Assembly: GCF_022489025.1 (NCBI RefSeq)
Contig: NZ_JAKVTG010000013.1
Coordinates: 1-64,000 of the forward strand
Source of the DNA: Planococcus halocryophilus
GTDB lineage: Bacteria; Bacillota; Bacilli; Bacillales_A; Planococcaceae
Direction: 5' to 3'
DNA length: 64,000 bases
Numbering within the stretch: position 1 is the first letter of the stretch; each line of letters begins with the position of its first letter. The position numbers and the translations under genes were made by a program. Shown here one piece after another: positions 38,098 to 46,249 of this stretch. The notes below the pieces were generated by a model. That model did no database searches. It was not told the DNA's origin and was given only the letters and a program-made list of their open reading frames with translations.

Positions 38098-39087
38098 ATG
38101 AGAGACTTATTTTTCGTGAAAGATTATGTCGAACTTTACGAAAAAATCGAAGGAGGAAATTGTGAAGTTTTTGAATTCGAACATCCAATAGGTACGGTTT
38201 ATCACCAGTTTATCAAAAGAGAAATTCCAATTCCTGTGGAAGACGGACCATACTATGATTTGCTCACACCATACGGTTATGGAGGCCCAGTTATTACCGA
38301 TTTAAAAGATAAGACACGTAAAGATGAGTTAGTTACTCTTTTCTGCCAAGCCTTTCAAGATTATAGCTTAGAACATAATATCGTCAGTGAATTTGTTCGC
38401 TTTCACCCGCTTGTAGAAAACGCTCAAGATTTTGATTCTTGCTATAACGTTCTTTTTAGACGTCATACTACAGGAATTACTTTGAAAGGTTTTGAAGATC
38501 CAATACAAGAAGAATTTTCGGGCTCGACCCGCAAGAGAATTCGTAAAGCATTAAGAGATGGTGTGACTTATCGAATCACAAAAAATCCATCTAACCTAGA
38601 CCAGTTTCAGGAAATCTACCTCACAACAATGAAACGGGTAGGTGCTGAAGACTTTTACTTATTTGACGATGAATACTTCTCAAAAATGATTGAAAATTTA
38701 GGCGAAAAAATAATCTTAGTTGAAGCTATCTACGATTCAAAAGTGATTGGTGCAGAACTTCATTTCCACACAGGTCCATATGTACATACTCACCTATCAG
38801 GCACTATCGACGGTGACATCAATCACTTGTCGCCTGTTTATGTCATGACCTACGCCATTGTATTATGGGCCCAAGAACATGGAGTTGAATACATTCACTC
38901 AGGAGGCGGCGTGAACCCGGGTCCTGATGACTCGCTGTATTTATTCAAAAAGAGATTTGGCAAAAATACTGAATTCGACTATTATGTCGGCAACAAAGTC
39001 TGGAATGAAGAAATTTATGACAAATTAAATGAGGCCGCTAACGTTAGTTCAGATAGCGGACTATTCCCAGCTTATCGCTGGCCATAG
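38098..39087 (+). CDS. FemAB/BioF2-like acyltransferase, paralogue 1
   Basis: A 329-residue GNAT-fold protein of the FemAB/Acetyltransf_6 type. Such proteins transfer aminoacyl or acyl groups to peptidoglycan precursors or polysaccharides. It shares LTPYGYGGP, SEFVRFHPL, RKRIRKALRDGV, YLTTMKRVGA, HTHLSGT and SGGG...DDSLYLFKKRFGKNTEF with the genes at 42.7 and 53.4 kb. The ATG at 38098 is preferred, with GAGGT 9-10 bases upstream. An ATG five codons earlier sits only 2 bases after AAGG. It stands alone on the plus strand inside the EPS region. The acyl donor and target are unknown. Confidence 0.8.
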   Translation: MRDLFFVKDYVELYEKIEGGNCEVFEFEHPIGTVYHQFIKREIPIPVEDGPYYDLLTPYGYGGPVITDLKDKTRKDELVTLFCQAFQDYSLEHNIVSEFVRFHPLVENAQDFDSCYNVLFRRHTTGITLKGFEDPIQEEFSGSTRKRIRKALRDGVTYRITKNPSNLDQFQEIYLTTMKRVGAEDFYLFDDEYFSKMIENLGEKIILVEAIYDSKVIGAELHFHTGPYVHTHLSGTIDGDINHLSPVYVMTYAIVLWAQEHGVEYIHSGGGVNPGPDDSLYLFKKRFGKNTEFDYYVGNKVWNEEIYDKLNEAANVSSDSGLFPAYRWP

Positions 39088-39124
39088 AAAAATGGGAAGC
39101 AGAAAAATCTGCTTCCCATTTTTT
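39088..39124. terminator. Bidirectional terminator
   Basis: AAAAATGGGAAGCAGA, a 4-base loop and the complement followed by T runs. It serves the plus-strand acyltransferase gene and the converging galE gene. Confidence 0.9.
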
Positions 39125-40088
39125 AATTTGAATGCCATGCCCAAGCACTTGAAATGATATCGTTCAAATTAAAGGCTGGCTTCCATCCTAATTCTTCACT
39201 GATTTTATCAGATGAAGCTACAAGAGCCGCCGGATCTCCCGCACGTTTTGCTGCATAATCAACCACAGCTTCCTTGCCAGATATTTGCTGACACGTCTCA
39301 ATAATTTCTTTAACAGAATATCCTGCGCCGTTGCCAAGGTTGTACGTTTTGTTCGCAATTTTGCCACCAGCCATACCTTCATATGATAAAATATGCGCAC
39401 GCGCTAAATCAGTCACGTGGATATAATCACGGACGCACGTTCCATCAGCCGTCTCATAATCTGTACCAAATACCGAAATTTTGTCGCGTTGTCCAAGAAG
39501 ATGCTGAAGTACAATAGGAATTAAATGAGATTCCGGATCATGGCTTTCACCAATTTCGCCAGATTCATGTGCACCTGCTGCGTTAAAATAGCGCAATACA
39601 ACATATTGAAAATCATGGACATTGGCTAAATCAGCTAAAATTTGCTCAATCATTAGCTTAGAACGACCGTATGGATTGATTGGGTTTGTTTTTGTTTTTT
39701 CTGTAATCATGTCTGTATCAGGAATGCCATAAGTTGCTGCTGTGGAAGAAAAGATAAAGCGCTTCACACCATGCTCAATCATTTTGTCTAACAACACCAA
39801 AGTCGCACCAACGTTATTGCGGTAGTACTTTAATGGATTTTCGACTGATTCACCTACTAAGCTGTTCGCTGCAAAGTGAAATACCGCATCGATATCATGC
39901 GTAGTGAAAATGTCATCTAAAATCGCCGGATCCCCTAAATCCCCTTTTACAAAAGCGGCTTTTGGGTCGATCAATTGTTCAAAACCAGTCGTCAAGTTAT
40001 CCAACACGATAACCTCATATGTATTTACTAATTCTTTGACGGTATGACTGCCAATATACCCCGCGCCTCCACAAACTAAAATCGCCAT
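39123..40088 (-). CDS. galE: UDP-glucose 4-epimerase
   Basis: Interconverts UDP-glucose and UDP-galactose. Extended SDR of 321 residues. Motifs are VCGGAGYIGSHTVKEL, FHFAANSLVGESVENPLKYY, FSSTAATYG, NPYGRSKLMIEQ (catalytic Tyr and Lys), LRYFNAAGA and CVRDYIHVTDLA. A consensus AAGGAGGT site precedes the ATG. It supplies galactosyl donors for the EPS. It is preceded by a GGTACAAT -10 and by a 21-nt periodic CCGCACCT array. An epimerase for N-acetylated sugars is a less likely alternative. Confidence 0.94.
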   Translation of the reverse strand: MAILVCGGAGYIGSHTVKELVNTYEVIVLDNLTTGFEQLIDPKAAFVKGDLGDPAILDDIFTTHDIDAVFHFAANSLVGESVENPLKYYRNNVGATLVLLDKMIEHGVKRFIFSSTAATYGIPDTDMITEKTKTNPINPYGRSKLMIEQILADLANVHDFQYVVLRYFNAAGAHESGEIGESHDPESHLIPIVLQHLLGQRDKISVFGTDYETADGTCVRDYIHVTDLARAHILSYEGMAGGKIANKTYNLGNGAGYSVKEIIETCQQISGKEAVVDYAAKRAGDPAALVASSDKISEELGWKPAFNLNDIISSAWAWHSN

Positions 40089-40177
40089 AAAATCTTGACC
40101 TCCTTTATTTGAAAAAAGCTCCTATATTTCCAATTGTACCATTTGCAGGTATATTTATTTCATATAAAAATGTGTGA

Positions 40178-40290
40178 GCGCACCTTATTTTGTTCCGAGC
40201 GCACCTCATCAAGGGTTAACCGCACCTTACCAAGCTAGAACCGCACCTCAAACATACTTTTTCGCATCTCAACGCACCTAAACCGCACTT
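40178..40290. repeat. 21-nt periodic CCGCACCT array, locus 1
   Basis: Cores [GCT]CGCA[CT][CT]T start at 40178, 40199, 40220, 40241, 40262 and 40283, all exactly 21 nt apart. One extra core (ACGCACCT) is at 40272. The 13-base intervals are unrelated to one another. The array lies in the gap upstream of galE. A second array of the same family is at 53.27 kb. Confidence 0.88.
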
Positions 40291-40295
40291 GCAAT

Positions 40296-40342
40296 AACAA
40301 AACACGTTTTCTAAAAGCCATAAATGGCTCTATTAGAAAACG
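40296..40342 (-). terminator. Rho-independent terminator after beta-helix copy 2
   Basis: CGTTTTCTAA pairs with TTAGAAAACG, with an inner GCCAT/ATGGC stem. On the minus strand it is followed by TGTTTTGTT. Confidence 0.65.
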
Positions 40343-40359
40343 CGCCTGCTAGTTAATAT

Positions 40360-41487
40360 TTAGTCATCATCTTCTTCGACAAAATAGTTTTCGCTTTCAT
40401 AAATTGCTAAATCTTCATCTGGCATGATTAGGTTGTCGAAATTTAATGTATTGCCAATGACCACATGACCACTTCCCGCGCCAACGTAAATTCCATAAGA
40501 AGATTTATTGCGCGGATCAACAACCATATTGTTTAAAATCTGTGTATTGTAACTCGGCAGCTTCAGGTTTTCACCACCATCACCACCACGCACTGCGATA
40601 TTGTACTCGTTGTTAAATGAAATATTCGATTCTATGACATTTGATTTTGAGTCATTTTTTATGTCGATGCCATAGTAAAATCCGCTAACTGTGTTGTTTT
40701 CGATTACACTTCCTGTTTCGCCTTCTACAGTAATGCCTTGTTGATCCTCATAACCTGGACGATCTTCGGTAACTAGGCAATTGATAACATGATTATCTTT
40801 GCCCCCACCATATAAAGATAAATGACCATCCCCCGAATTTCGTACCACGCATGAGTCAATCAAGTTTTGATTTGAATCAAAATTAATGATGCCAGAGCCG
40901 TAGTTAAATTCAGACGTTACTTTCCGAACAATGTTTTGATTTGAATGATTTAGATGTACACCTTGGGAAAAGTTTTTGATATACGTGTTCTCAATCGAAC
41001 TATCATGTGTGTAAAGAAACAATATACCAATATGGGAAGTTAATGAGCCCTCTTCTGGCAATCGTTCTCCAATTAAAAACCCGCCTTGCAAATGAACATC
41101 TTCTGTTTTATCGACCCAAAATACGCCATATTCATCATCTGTATCTGTTTGAAAAATTGCCTCCTCCATGAGGATCGTAATTGGCTTCGAGATTTTCAAT
41201 GCAAAATAACTGTCTCCATATCCCGTAACTGCTTTATGGTCAGGATTTTTACTAAGCTTGTAAACGCCAGGTGGGATTTCCAATGTACCTCCAGCTGGAG
41301 TGTCATCAATGGCCGTTTGAAGTTCTACCGTCTTATCTTCCGCTGCATCGAAACTCGCACTATAGCTTTCAGGTCCGTTTTGAGCTTCATTGTCCTTCGT
41401 CAGTTTTTCTATTACTAGAAATAAATAACTAAAGCCAGCCATGCCTAACAGAACTAAAAAAAGAAACCCAATAGTTTTCGTCTTCAC
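40360..41487 (-). CDS. Membrane-anchored right-handed beta-helix protein, copy 2
   Basis: Paralogue of the protein at 36.6 kb, 375 residues, with one N-terminal membrane helix, a short linker and a parallel beta-helix. Shared blocks are PAGGTLEIPPGVYKLSKNPD, GYGDSYFALKISKPIT, NSGDGHLSL and EDRPGYEDQQGITVE. The N-cap here lacks the FGAEGDGVMDD form seen in copy 1. The start is a GTG at 41487 with AAAGGAGGT 7 bases upstream; a TTG in the leader would place the ribosome site inside the gene. The C-terminus is acidic. It probably acts on the exported polysaccharide. Confidence 0.82.
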   Translation of the reverse strand: MKTKTIGFLFLVLLGMAGFSYLFLVIEKLTKDNEAQNGPESYSASFDAAEDKTVELQTAIDDTPAGGTLEIPPGVYKLSKNPDHKAVTGYGDSYFALKISKPITILMEEAIFQTDTDDEYGVFWVDKTEDVHLQGGFLIGERLPEEGSLTSHIGILFLYTHDSSIENTYIKNFSQGVHLNHSNQNIVRKVTSEFNYGSGIINFDSNQNLIDSCVVRNSGDGHLSLYGGGKDNHVINCLVTEDRPGYEDQQGITVEGETGSVIENNTVSGFYYGIDIKNDSKSNVIESNISFNNEYNIAVRGGDGGENLKLPSYNTQILNNMVVDPRNKSSYGIYVGAGSGHVVIGNTLNFDNLIMPDEDLAIYESENYFVEEDDD

Positions 41488-41605
41488 TAAAGACACCTCC
41501 TTTAGTAGCAATTCATTTCATCCTTATCATACAGACAGAGCACCAAAAATAATAGTTTGTTGTCCGATAATTCAGAAAATATACTAAAATAGGGTAATAA
41601 GTACT

Positions 41606-41648
41606 AAAAAACACGACATCCATTAGACCTGCTCTGATGGATGTCGTG
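41606..41648 (-). terminator. Terminator overlapping the end of the small membrane gene
   Basis: CACGACATCCAT pairs with ATGGATGTCGTG, followed on the minus strand by TTTTTT. The stem covers the last codons of the upstream gene. Confidence 0.85.
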
Positions 41649-41856
41649 CGGTATTTCCTTTATGTGGTTGTTGCTGATCAGTCGATTCATTGTGCACCAT
41701 TACAGTTGTTTCTGATTCGGACTCGTTGTCTTTGCTGCGTGCCAACAATTCTTCACGATGACTGTAAGTTGCTTCTTCACGCTTAGAGCTTGCTTTGCCC
41801 AATGAGAAAATAACAGCCATTCCAAACACAAAACCGCCTGTTATTAAAGCCCACAT
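41623..41856 (-). CDS. Small single-pass membrane protein, unknown
   Basis: A 77-residue protein. Residues about 1-19 form one hydrophobic helix (MWALITGGFVFGMAVIFSLG). The rest is strongly polar and rich in Ser, Glu, Gln and Asn, with no recognisable domain. The ATG at 41856 is preferred because AGAGGTGG lies about 5 bases upstream; a GTG three codons earlier falls inside that site. It is followed by its own terminator. A membrane-associated small protein in an EPS region is all that can be said. Confidence 0.65.
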   Translation of the reverse strand: MWALITGGFVFGMAVIFSLGKASSKREEATYSHREELLARSKDNESESETTVMVHNESTDQQQPHKGNTARHPSEQV

Positions 41857-42043
41857 ATACTCCACCTCTTTTTAAGTAAACCAGTTGCTGTCATGATTGC
41901 ACTTCTCCTTACAATTGCCATTATTCTTTCTGATTTAATCCATTTTACGCTTAATCCAGACCAAATACTAGATTCATATGTACCAGTAATACGGAATAAC
42001 ATAAACCTTTCAGCTTAAATTCAAACTATTTTTTGTCAATATT

Positions 42044-42523
42044 CTATTTTATATTTCTTTTTATTGTATTTACTTTCTTATAATCCCATAAATTACAAAA
42101 CACCATATAAATCAGTACACTTAATCCCACACCAGAGCTATCGATCAAAACGTCTCTAACTTCTCCGCTGCGCCCTTCTATAAACAATTGATGAATTTCG
42201 TCAGTTACCGCAAACAAGACACTCAATCCAAAACTTAACATCAACTGTTTAACGCCTCTAAAACCGCTACTTCTCCAAGCATTTAAACTCAATAAACCAA
42301 GTAAGAAATAGGCGATAAAATGGGCATTTTTACGAATAAACGTATGAAAGCTTTCGATATCAATATCTAGTTGCGGTGCTACTCCATCGATAAAATTTAA
42401 CAATGCTGCGACGATACCAGAACTTAAGTGGCTAGAAGCTGAACCTGGTTGATGAGAAAGATAAAAAATGATAGCCATCCAGGAAAAGACTGCAATCCAT
42501 GAAACAAGTTTATTTACTTTCAT
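42044..42523 (-). CDS. VanZ-family membrane protein
   Basis: A 159-residue protein with four hydrophobic segments. VanZ-family motifs are FYLSHQPG near the N-terminus, FIRKNAHFIAYFLLGLL in the middle, and TDEIHQLFIEGRSGEVRDVLID. VanZ-like proteins are common next to EPS, phosphotransferase and antibiotic-resistance genes, but their molecular role is unsettled. It is not evidence for glycopeptide resistance, as no van ligase or dehydrogenase genes are present. An AAAAGGA site precedes the ATG. Confidence 0.85.
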   Translation of the reverse strand: MKVNKLVSWIAVFSWMAIIFYLSHQPGSASSHLSSGIVAALLNFIDGVAPQLDIDIESFHTFIRKNAHFIAYFLLGLLSLNAWRSSGFRGVKQLMLSFGLSVLFAVTDEIHQLFIEGRSGEVRDVLIDSSGVGLSVLIYMVFCNLWDYKKVNTIKRNIK

Positions 42524-42635
42524 ATGACAAATCCTTTTCTATTATAATCGTTTCTACTCTATGAATCTTATTATAGCATCCTTCAAAAAAGTAGTAACTG
42601 AGAGAGTTCTAAATCCCAATGCCTTTCCTATACAA

Positions 42636-42674
42636 AATTAAAAGAGAAGTTGCTATAAGACGCAAACTTCTCTC
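42636..42674 (-). terminator. Rho-independent terminator after acyltransferase paralogue 2
   Basis: AGAGAAGTTTGC pairs with GCAACTTCTCT and is followed on the minus strand by TTTTAATTTT. Confidence 0.8.
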
Positions 42675-42704
42675 ATTCATACACGATTGGGTATCGATAT
42701 CAAG

Positions 42705-43709
42705 TCAATTTCCGACTAAATTTAATGGTTTAGAACGATAAGCTGGAAAAGACACCTTATCTTTATCCACCCAAACAACCTTACACAATAAATCGTATAC
42801 TTTTTGGTTCCAAATTTTATAACTTACATAGAATGGAAATTCAGTGTTTTTCCCGAATTGCTTTTTAAAAAGATATAACGAATCATCAGGGTTGCCTGTT
42901 AAACCACCACCTTCATGAATTAGCTCCATGCCATGTTCTTTCCCCCATAATACTAAAGCGTATCTCATCACAAAAGCTGATGATAAACATTGATGTTCCT
43001 GTGTAGTTCCTGATAAATGAATATGAATAAACTTCTCATAAACAAAGTTTAAACCACTAGCAATTACTTTCCCTTCATAGAGGACTTCTACAACAATAAT
43101 ATTCTTACCAAATGATTTAAGAAGACCATTAAAGTATGCGTCATCAAAATAATAAATTGATGTTGCGTCTCTTCTTTTCATTGTTTCATAATAGAGTCGT
43201 TTAAAATTTTCTAAGTCAGGAGGATCAACAATTATACGGTATTCAACACCTGCGTTTAAAGCTTTTTGAATACTTTTTTGCTTTGACCTCGAGAACTCTG
43301 ATTTAATTGGATCTTCATAATCTTTTAAGTTTGTTCCGGTGGTAAAGCGACGAAACGTCAATTCATAACAACCTTCAAAATCTTTAGCGTTTGAGAACAA
43401 AGGATGAAACCGGACAAACTCACAGATAATATTTTCGTTTTGACAGTATTCCTTAAAAGCATTTTGAAAAGCTTGAACTAATTCAGATTTATGTGCTTCT
43501 TCACAATCGATAATACGTGGACCTCCGTATCCATATGGAGTTGTAATATCGTAGAAAACTTCTTCAGTCATGTTCATAGAAATGGGCCTCTTAATGAATA
43601 AGTGGTTGACCTTTCCAAGTGGATGTTGAAACTCAAAAACTTCGCAAACACCATTTTCAATCTGTTCATATAAGCGACCGTAATCTTTTTCAAAATAAAT
43701 ATCTCTCAA
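42705..43709 (-). CDS. FemAB/BioF2-like acyltransferase, paralogue 2
   Basis: A 334-residue paralogue of the genes at 38.1 and 53.4 kb. It keeps TPYGYGGPRI, CEFVRFHPL, RSKQKSIQKALNAGVEY, YETMKRRDA, HIHLSGT and DDSLYLFKKQFGKNTEF. The start is a TTG: GAGGAGGC lies 9 bases before it, and the N-terminus (RDIYFEKDY) aligns with the paralogues. It has its own terminator and a possible TGTGCTAAAATA -10 near 43800. The reaction is unknown; transfer of an amino acid or acyl group to wall or EPS is inferred from the fold family. Confidence 0.8.
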   Translation of the reverse strand: MRDIYFEKDYGRLYEQIENGVCEVFEFQHPLGKVNHLFIKRPISMNMTEEVFYDITTPYGYGGPRIIDCEEAHKSELVQAFQNAFKEYCQNENIICEFVRFHPLFSNAKDFEGCYELTFRRFTTGTNLKDYEDPIKSEFSRSKQKSIQKALNAGVEYRIIVDPPDLENFKRLYYETMKRRDATSIYYFDDAYFNGLLKSFGKNIIVVEVLYEGKVIASGLNFVYEKFIHIHLSGTTQEHQCLSSAFVMRYALVLWGKEHGMELIHEGGGLTGNPDDSLYLFKKQFGKNTEFPFYVSYKIWNQKVYDLLCKVVWVDKDKVSFPAYRSKPLNLVGN

Positions 43710-44044
43710 CTTGTAGATGCCTCCTCAACACTTTTTGTAAGCGCTCCATTATTTTTAGATACAAATTTCCATTCACTTACAAATTCGATTCTGCTATCAC
43801 TTATTTTAGCACAAAATAATTATAAATCTACAAATTAATTTTTTTTTTAGAATATTCAGTATTTTAATATTAGTAAGAAATTTATTTAAACTAAATTGAT
43901 TCTAAAGAGATAGCAATAATTTCATAATTAATAATAAATACCTATTTAAGTGTTTATTTTATACATATATTTACTTGCGATAACTTTATATTACTATTTT
44001 TCACAAAAAAGATTTGTTGTACATATGCAGAAATATGAGGTGAA
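43710..44044. other. AT-rich divergent intergenic region
   Basis: No gene is seen. It contains a candidate -10 (TGTGCTAAAAT) for the minus-strand acyltransferase gene near 43800. No repeat or other structure was recognised. Confidence 0.5.
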
Positions 44045-45044
44045 ATGAAAAGTATAAATTCGTTTTAAATCTTTTATTTCTAATTGGTATTTGTCTTTCA
44101 CTTTCGAGTGTAAAAGCAGAATCGAACTATACGGACAATCGCTTCGGCAATTTTAAACTTCTACCTGCCACTCAAACTTCATCAAATTTACTGATGGGGA
44201 CACCACTACGTTTTATTTTGGAGTATTATGGCTTCAAAATGGGTTGGAACGAAGAGGCTACTGTTGTTCCTATCAGCTCTTCGAAAACAACTCCGTAGAT
44301 ATTCCCGTATTGATGTATCATATTTTGATTCCAGGTCGAAATGACTCTATTAGTGTCGATCCGGTCCGGTTCAAAGAACAAATGCTCTCTTTAAAGTCAG
44401 CTGGCTACACGAGTATCACTAAAGAGGAATTACTTGCTCATTTAGAAACCAATGCCCCATTGCCTGATAAATCGGTGCTAATTACGTTTGACGACGGCTA
44501 TATTAGTAATTACACAATTCCCTTTCCGATACTAAAAGAGCTAAACATGAAAGCAAGTATTTATGTGATTGCAAGTCGCATTTTCGAAACCAATGGCGGT
44601 ACTGCTGGTGAATATGAAAAGTTTTCTTGGCAGCAAGCTAGAGCAATGACGGGAACGATGAGTATTCAAAGTCATACATGGGATTCTCATTCCAAACAGC
44701 CCGATTTCCAGCAGCAAGACCGTGGACTCATTACAAGCCGCTTGTTTACAGATAACAAATTAGAAACACAGCAAGAGTCTGAAGATCGTACATTTACGGA
44801 TTTATATACAGCTAAAAATACCATCGAGAAAAATGTTGGTACTGAAGTTGTCGCAATTAGCTATCCATACGGTGAGTACACGGCCGATACAATTCGTCTA
44901 GCAAAAAAAACAGGCTATAAAATGGCTTTCACCATTCATACTGGGACCAATACTCAAAATTCATCGCCTTTCGAATTAAAACGAATCACTGCTGACGGTA
45001 TGTATTCTGGTCAGGAATTGATTCAACTCATTGAATCCGATTAA
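44045..45044 (+). pseudogene. Polysaccharide deacetylase with two frameshifts
   Basis: An ATG at 44045 with a GAGG site opens a frame that stops at 44066. One frame over, a signal-peptide-like stretch (FLIGICLSLSSVKAES) and a stalk-like segment (PLRFILEYYGFKMGWNEE) continue to a stop at 44296. In the third frame the NodB domain begins at VDIPVLMYH and runs to 45044. The catalytic domain is intact: TFDDGY, SHTWDSHS (His pair) and SYPYGEY. Each frame change fits loss of one base. As read, a secreted enzyme cannot be made; a TTG within the frame at 44244 would give a cytoplasmic fragment. Sequencing errors are the alternative. Confidence 0.7.
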
Positions 45045-45081
45045 AAAGCAGCGACCAAGGAATAATGGTCGCTGCTTTTTT
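45043..45081. terminator. Bidirectional terminator
   Basis: AAAAAGCAGCGACCA and its complement, with T runs both ways. It separates the deacetylase from the converging second galU. Confidence 0.9.
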
Positions 45082-45099
45082 AATGTGTATTTACTTTCA

Positions 45100-45981
45100 T
45101 TATTTTTCATTGATAAAGGATTCTTTTAACTTCTCCTCAAAGAGCTTCAACAACCGCTCTCTTAATTCAGGACGCTTTAAAGCAAACTCAATCGTTGTCT
45201 CAATAAAGCCAAATTTTTCACCAACATCAAATCGGCGTCCGTCAAACTCATAAGCATAAACCTCTTGGACTTCATTGAGTTTTTGGATGGCATCTGTCAG
45301 TTGAATTTCACCACCGGCACCAAGTTCGTGTTGTTCAAGAAACTCGAAAATTTCGGGAGTTAAAATGTAACGACCCATAATTGCGTAATTTGAAGGTGCA
45401 GTTCCTGCCGGTGGTTTCTCTACAAAATTATCGACTTTGATCAATTTTCCTTCAATTGAAATCGGGTTGATAATACCGTAGCGATGCGTTTCGTCTTCTG
45501 GAACTTGCTTAACGCCGATGACACTTTTACCAGTCGATTCGTTTTGTTTCATTAATTGAGCTAGACAAGGTTCTTCGTTTTCTACAATATCATCACCTAA
45601 TAGGACAGCAAAAGGCTCGTTACCGATAAATCGGCGCGCAGACCATATCGCATGACCAAGACCAAGTGGTTCTTTTTGACGGATATAGTGAATTTCCACA
45701 TTGGAAGTTTCTAAGACGGAATCCAGCATATCGATTTTTCCTTTTTTAAACAAATTGTCTTCCAATTCGAAAGCATGATCGAAATGATCTTCAATGGCAC
45801 GCTTACCCTTACCTGTAACAATAATAATGTCCTCGATGCCAGAAGCGATTGCCTCTTCGACTATGTACTGGATTGTCGGCTTATCAACGATGGGCAACAT
45901 TTCTTTTGGCATAGCTTTTGTCGCCGGAAGAAATCGTGTACCAAGACCCGCAGCAGGAATGATTGCTTTTTTCACTCGCAT
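45100..45981 (-). CDS. galU: UTP-glucose-1-phosphate uridylyltransferase (copy 2)
   Basis: A second GalU, 293 residues, closely similar to the copy at 15.5 kb. Shared motifs are [49 protein letters not shown] and [18 protein letters not shown]. The C-terminal ends differ. It makes UDP-glucose, used here by GalE and Ugd and elsewhere for glycolipids. An AAGGTG site precedes the ATG. It is a single-gene unit at the far edge of the EPS region. Confidence 0.95.
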   Translation of the reverse strand: MRVKKAIIPAAGLGTRFLPATKAMPKEMLPIVDKPTIQYIVEEAIASGIEDIIIVTGKGKRAIEDHFDHAFELEDNLFKKGKIDMLDSVLETSNVEIHYIRQKEPLGLGHAIWSARRFIGNEPFAVLLGDDIVENEEPCLAQLMKQNESTGKSVIGVKQVPEDETHRYGIINPISIEGKLIKVDNFVEKPPAGTAPSNYAIMGRYILTPEIFEFLEQHELGAGGEIQLTDAIQKLNEVQEVYAYEFDGRRFDVGEKFGFIETTIEFALKRPELRERLLKLFEEKLKESFINEK

Positions 45982-46249
45982 CTTTTCACCTTCTTATCCT
46001 TAGTTTTCAGTTATCTACTGTTTAATAATAACATTTTTCTATTATAAAGCTAATATTTAAAAAAGTCCCGATAGTAAATATACTTTTAATTACTAAATTT
46101 AATTAAAAATTTTGTAAAATTAGTAAAAAATATTTACATATATGTTAATATAAATACATCGAATGACCTTGTTTGTTTTCATTTTTTTATTTTTTTCACA
46201 AAAAACTGTATCGTTTTACTCTGTACCACATAAAGGAAGTGTAAATTAG

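Noticed and set aside
42044-42523. Glycopeptide resistance locus suggested by VanZ
   Set aside because: No vanH, vanA, vanX or two-component genes are nearby; VanZ-like proteins are common in EPS regions.
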